From the NCBI GenBank assembly GCA_903828675.1, contig CAIKND010000190.1, positions 30,393 to 94,392 on the forward strand: a stretch of DNA of 64,000 nucleotides, written 5' to 3'. The notes under the pieces were generated by a model, which saw only the letters and a program-made list of their open reading frames with translations, did no database searches and was not told the origin of the DNA. Positions 61,891-64,000 of the stretch are shown piece by piece. The position numbers were made by a program, and so were the translations under genes. This stretch comes from an uncultured Acidobacteriaceae bacterium. Its GTDB lineage: Bacteria > Acidobacteriota > Terriglobia > Terriglobales > Acidobacteriaceae. The stretch's first letter is position 1; each line of letters starts with the position of its first letter.

Positions 61891-63666
61891 ATGCTGAAGA
61901 AGACTCTCTGCCTTTTTGCCTTTGCCGCAGCGCTCCTGCCGGTCTCGGTTGCGCTAAGCCAGACCTTAATGGGCGTCGATGTGGAGCGCGGCGTAGCGAT
62001 GAAGACGCGCGACGGCGTCACGCTGCGGGCTGACGTCTACACGCCCGCTGGCAAGCAGACCTACCCGGTTCTGCTTACGCGCACTCCATACGACAAGAGC
62101 AACGGAGCCAGCTTTGGACAGATGGGCGCGCAGCGCGGCTTCATCGTCGTCGTTCAGGACGTGCGCGGCCGCTACACATCCGAGGGCGAGTGGTACACCT
62201 TCAAGCACGAAACCGAGGACGGATTCGACACCGTCGAGTGGGCTGCGTCTCTGCCCCATTCCGACGGCAGGGTCGGCATGTACAGCGGCTCATACGTGGG
62301 CGCCACGCAGATGCTGGCCGCCATCTCCCATCCACCCCATCTTGCGGGCATCTGCCCGGTCGTCACCGCCAGCAACTACCACGAGAACTGGACCTACCAG
62401 GGCGGCGCGTTCGAGCAGTGGTTCAACGAGTCCTGGACCTCGGGGTTGGCGCAGGACACCGCCAACCGCTTGATTAAGCAAAAGACCAATGCGCTGGTAG
62501 GCAGCACTGTACTGCCCCTGTCCCAGTACCCCGTCTTCAACCTCAACACCAGCGCAAGCGGCGCGGAGATGACGCAGGCCCTGGCGCCCTACTTTGGAGA
62601 TTGGCTCGCCCACCCGGACTACGACGCCTACTGGAAGCAGTGGTCGATCGAGGAGAACTACGCCAACATCCAGGTCCCCGCGCTGGTCATCGCTGCCTGG
62701 TACGACATCTTCCAGGGCGGCTCGCTCCGGAACTACACCGGCATTCGTACCCACGGCGGCACTGAGGCCGCACGCAACGGCACGCAGTTGGTCGTCGCCA
62801 TCGGCGGCCACTCCGGCTGGGCTCGCACGGTGGGCTCAGTCGATTTCGGACCGGAAGCGCCCTTTGACGAGAACGCCATCACGCTTGACTGGTACGACTT
62901 CCTATTCAAGGGCAAGCAGAACCAGTTCGCCAACGGCAAGCCGGTCAAGATCTTCGTCATGGGAGACAACAAGTGGCGCGACGAGGCAACCTGGCCGCTC
63001 GAGCGCGCAAAGCAGACTCGTTACTTCCTGCACTCCGACGGTAAGGCCAACACCGCAGCGGGCGACGGCGCGCTCTCCATCGTGGCCGCGAAGAAGGAAG
63101 CAGCAGACAGTTTTGTTTACGATCCAGCGAACCCGGTGCCGACCATCGGCGGCCCCTTATGCTGCGACCCCGCGCACCTGCCCACCGGCCCCAGAGACCA
63201 GAAGGATGTGGAAGCGCGGCCCGATGTGCTCGTCTACTCCACGCCGCCCCTCGCCGAGGATACAGAAGTGACCGGGCAGATCACGCTCGACCTCTTTGCG
63301 AAGTCCTCCGCCGTTGACACGGACTTCACCGGCAAGTTGGTCGATGTTGCGCCCGACGGCACGGCGATCAACCTGACGGAAGGCATTCTGCGGGCGCGTT
63401 ATCGCGAGAGCATGAGCGCCGCCAAGCCAATCGAGCCCGGCAAGGTCTACGAATACAAAATCGATCTCTGGTCCACAAGCAACGTGTTTCTGAAAGGGCA
63501 CCGTATTCGGCTGGAGATTTCCAGCAGCAACTTCCCGCGCTTCGACCGCAACCTGAACACCGGTAAAAGCGCGGCGGAGAGTGCCGCGTTTGTGAAAGCC
63601 ACCAACACCATCCTGCACGACAGCGAGCATCCCAGCGCGCTGCTATTGCCCGTGGCGGCGAAGTAG
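61891..63666 (+). CDS. Exported CocE/NonD-family hydrolase (peptidase S15-like)
   Basis: A 591-residue alpha/beta hydrolase resembling cocaine esterase and X-Pro dipeptidyl-peptidases; it cleaves esters or N-terminal X-Pro. Signal peptide about 1-27 (cut near LSQ). The catalytic triad fits Ser134 in SGSYVG, Asp272 in WYDIFQGG and His307 in GGHSGW, which is the spacing of CocE. A cap domain lies between, and a jelly-roll C-terminal domain from about 395 to the end (GQITLDLFAKSSAVDTDF). Start could also be the ATG at 61879, but GAGG suits 61891 better. Confidence 0.92.
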   Translation: MLKKTLCLFAFAAALLPVSVALSQTLMGVDVERGVAMKTRDGVTLRADVYTPAGKQTYPVLLTRTPYDKSNGASFGQMGAQRGFIVVVQDVRGRYTSEGEWYTFKHETEDGFDTVEWAASLPHSDGRVGMYSGSYVGATQMLAAISHPPHLAGICPVVTASNYHENWTYQGGAFEQWFNESWTSGLAQDTANRLIKQKTNALVGSTVLPLSQYPVFNLNTSASGAEMTQALAPYFGDWLAHPDYDAYWKQWSIEENYANIQVPALVIAAWYDIFQGGSLRNYTGIRTHGGTEAARNGTQLVVAIGGHSGWARTVGSVDFGPEAPFDENAITLDWYDFLFKGKQNQFANGKPVKIFVMGDNKWRDEATWPLERAKQTRYFLHSDGKANTAAGDGALSIVAAKKEAADSFVYDPANPVPTIGGPLCCDPAHLPTGPRDQKDVEARPDVLVYSTPPLAEDTEVTGQITLDLFAKSSAVDTDFTGKLVDVAPDGTAINLTEGILRARYRESMSAAKPIEPGKVYEYKIDLWSTSNVFLKGHRIRLEISSSNFPRFDRNLNTGKSAAESAAFVKATNTILHDSEHPSALLLPVAAK

Positions 63667-63697
63667 TTTCAGCCTCATTCCGCCACCCGCCCCGTGC

Positions 63698-63733
63698 CCC
63701 ATCCATTCCGCGCTCTTCAGCGGAATGGGTGGG
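63698..63733 (+). terminator. Hairpin after the CocE-type gene
   Basis: Fourteen bases (63698-63711) pair with 63720-63733, with one wobble and an 8-base loop, 31 bases after the stop. No T-run follows. An overlapping longer arm can pair with 63780-63796, so two alternative folds exist. Confidence 0.55.
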
Positions 63734-64000
63734 ACAGCAACCAACTCAACCCCGCGCCTTGAGCGAAGCACAAAAATCCGGTTGCTATCCCACCCGCAGA
63801 ATTGAACTGTCATCCTGAGTGACCGAAGCGCAGCGAAGGGAAACGAAGGATCTGCCCTGAAAATAGGAGCCAGTGGACGCGATTACTTGTCCCGGAGGGA
63901 CCAAAGGAAAATAGCCCAGGACGCAGTCCTGGGAAGATGATGAAAGAACGACTCAAGCCCCGTAGGGGCGACGCGAGATCAGGCAAATATTTTCATGGCC
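63729..64000. repeat. Cluster of short hairpin repeats at the window end
   Basis: Contains GTGGGACAGCAACC (63729) matching the complement at 63780 in 13 of 14 positions. A TGTCATCCTGAGTGACCGAAG string follows in two parts near 63808, then three tight hairpins: GTCCC-GGA-GGGAC (63889-63901), CCCAGGAC-GCA-GTCCTGGG (63915-63933) and GCCCC-GTA-GGGGC (63957-63969). No gene is seen. These motifs resemble intergenic repeats that I recall from acidobacterial genomes. Confidence 0.6.

Noticed and set aside
1..64000. CRISPR arrays and tRNA or rRNA genes
   Set aside because: No regularly spaced 25-40 base repeats and no tRNA cloverleaf or rRNA signatures were found on either strand.

Overview
The window is chromosomal, fairly GC-rich DNA that looks like a heterotrophic Acidobacteriota bacterium, probably class Terriglobia. 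This is an inference from gene content: SusC/Cir-type TonB-dependent receptors with an N-terminal carboxypeptidase-regulatory domain, a large tricorn-type S41 protease, an ECF sigma factor overlapping a Ser/Thr kinase with a periplasmic tail, the small-ligand-like N-terminal domain of the 26-27 kb regulator, many Tat-exported glycosidases and sulfatases, and an HpnI-type glycosyltransferase. No rRNA, tRNA or CRISPR was found.

Layout. 1-4.7 kb: a minus-strand heavy-metal efflux operon (small DUF2946-like protein, TolC-type outer membrane protein, adaptor, HME-RND pump cut by the window edge). 5.3-10.3 kb: an exported alpha/beta hydrolase and a tricorn protease homologue. 10.5-13.3 kb: a rearranged scar in which an intact IS630-family transposase gene separates a 3'-truncated TonB-receptor pseudogene from a 5'-truncated MFS transporter; an AhpD-like protein follows. 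14.3-20.1 kb: Tat-exported GH5 glycosidase, a frameshifted sulfatase and an intact sulfatase. 20.3-26.1 kb: an exported unknown protein, ECF sigma factor, Ser/Thr kinase and TPR protein. 26.1-39.1 kb: a polysaccharide-utilisation-type locus with a membrane-tethered putative regulator divergent from a TonB receptor, two tandem (alpha/alpha)6 glycosidases and a GH36 enzyme. 39.4-41.6 kb: HpnI-like glycosyltransferase and folP. 41.6-48.6 kb: two fucosidase-type enzymes flanking a UroD-type methyltransferase, a LarA-type racemase and CstA. 48.8-50.9 kb: ECF sigma/anti-sigma operon. 51.1-55.1 kb: purA, a monooxygenase-fold protein, a DUF4440 protein, a small membrane protein and mutM. 55.6-61.8 kb: an aromatic amino acid operon read right to left (trpC, trpF, trpB, trpA, chorismate mutase, DAHP synthase) that carries a higBA-type toxin-antitoxin module plus a third small gene between trpF and trpB. 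61.9-64 kb: a CocE-type hydrolase and a tail of short hairpin repeats.

How it fits together. Glycan scavenging dominates: receptor-mediated uptake, exported glycosidases and sulfatases, and catabolic enzymes. Several small signalling modules could control these loci. Housekeeping blocks (purA, mutM, trp/aro, folP) are interleaved. The most unusual item is the toxin-antitoxin module inside the trp operon, with its own near-consensus promoter buried in a perfect 22-bp palindrome that leaves almost no leader before the GTG start.
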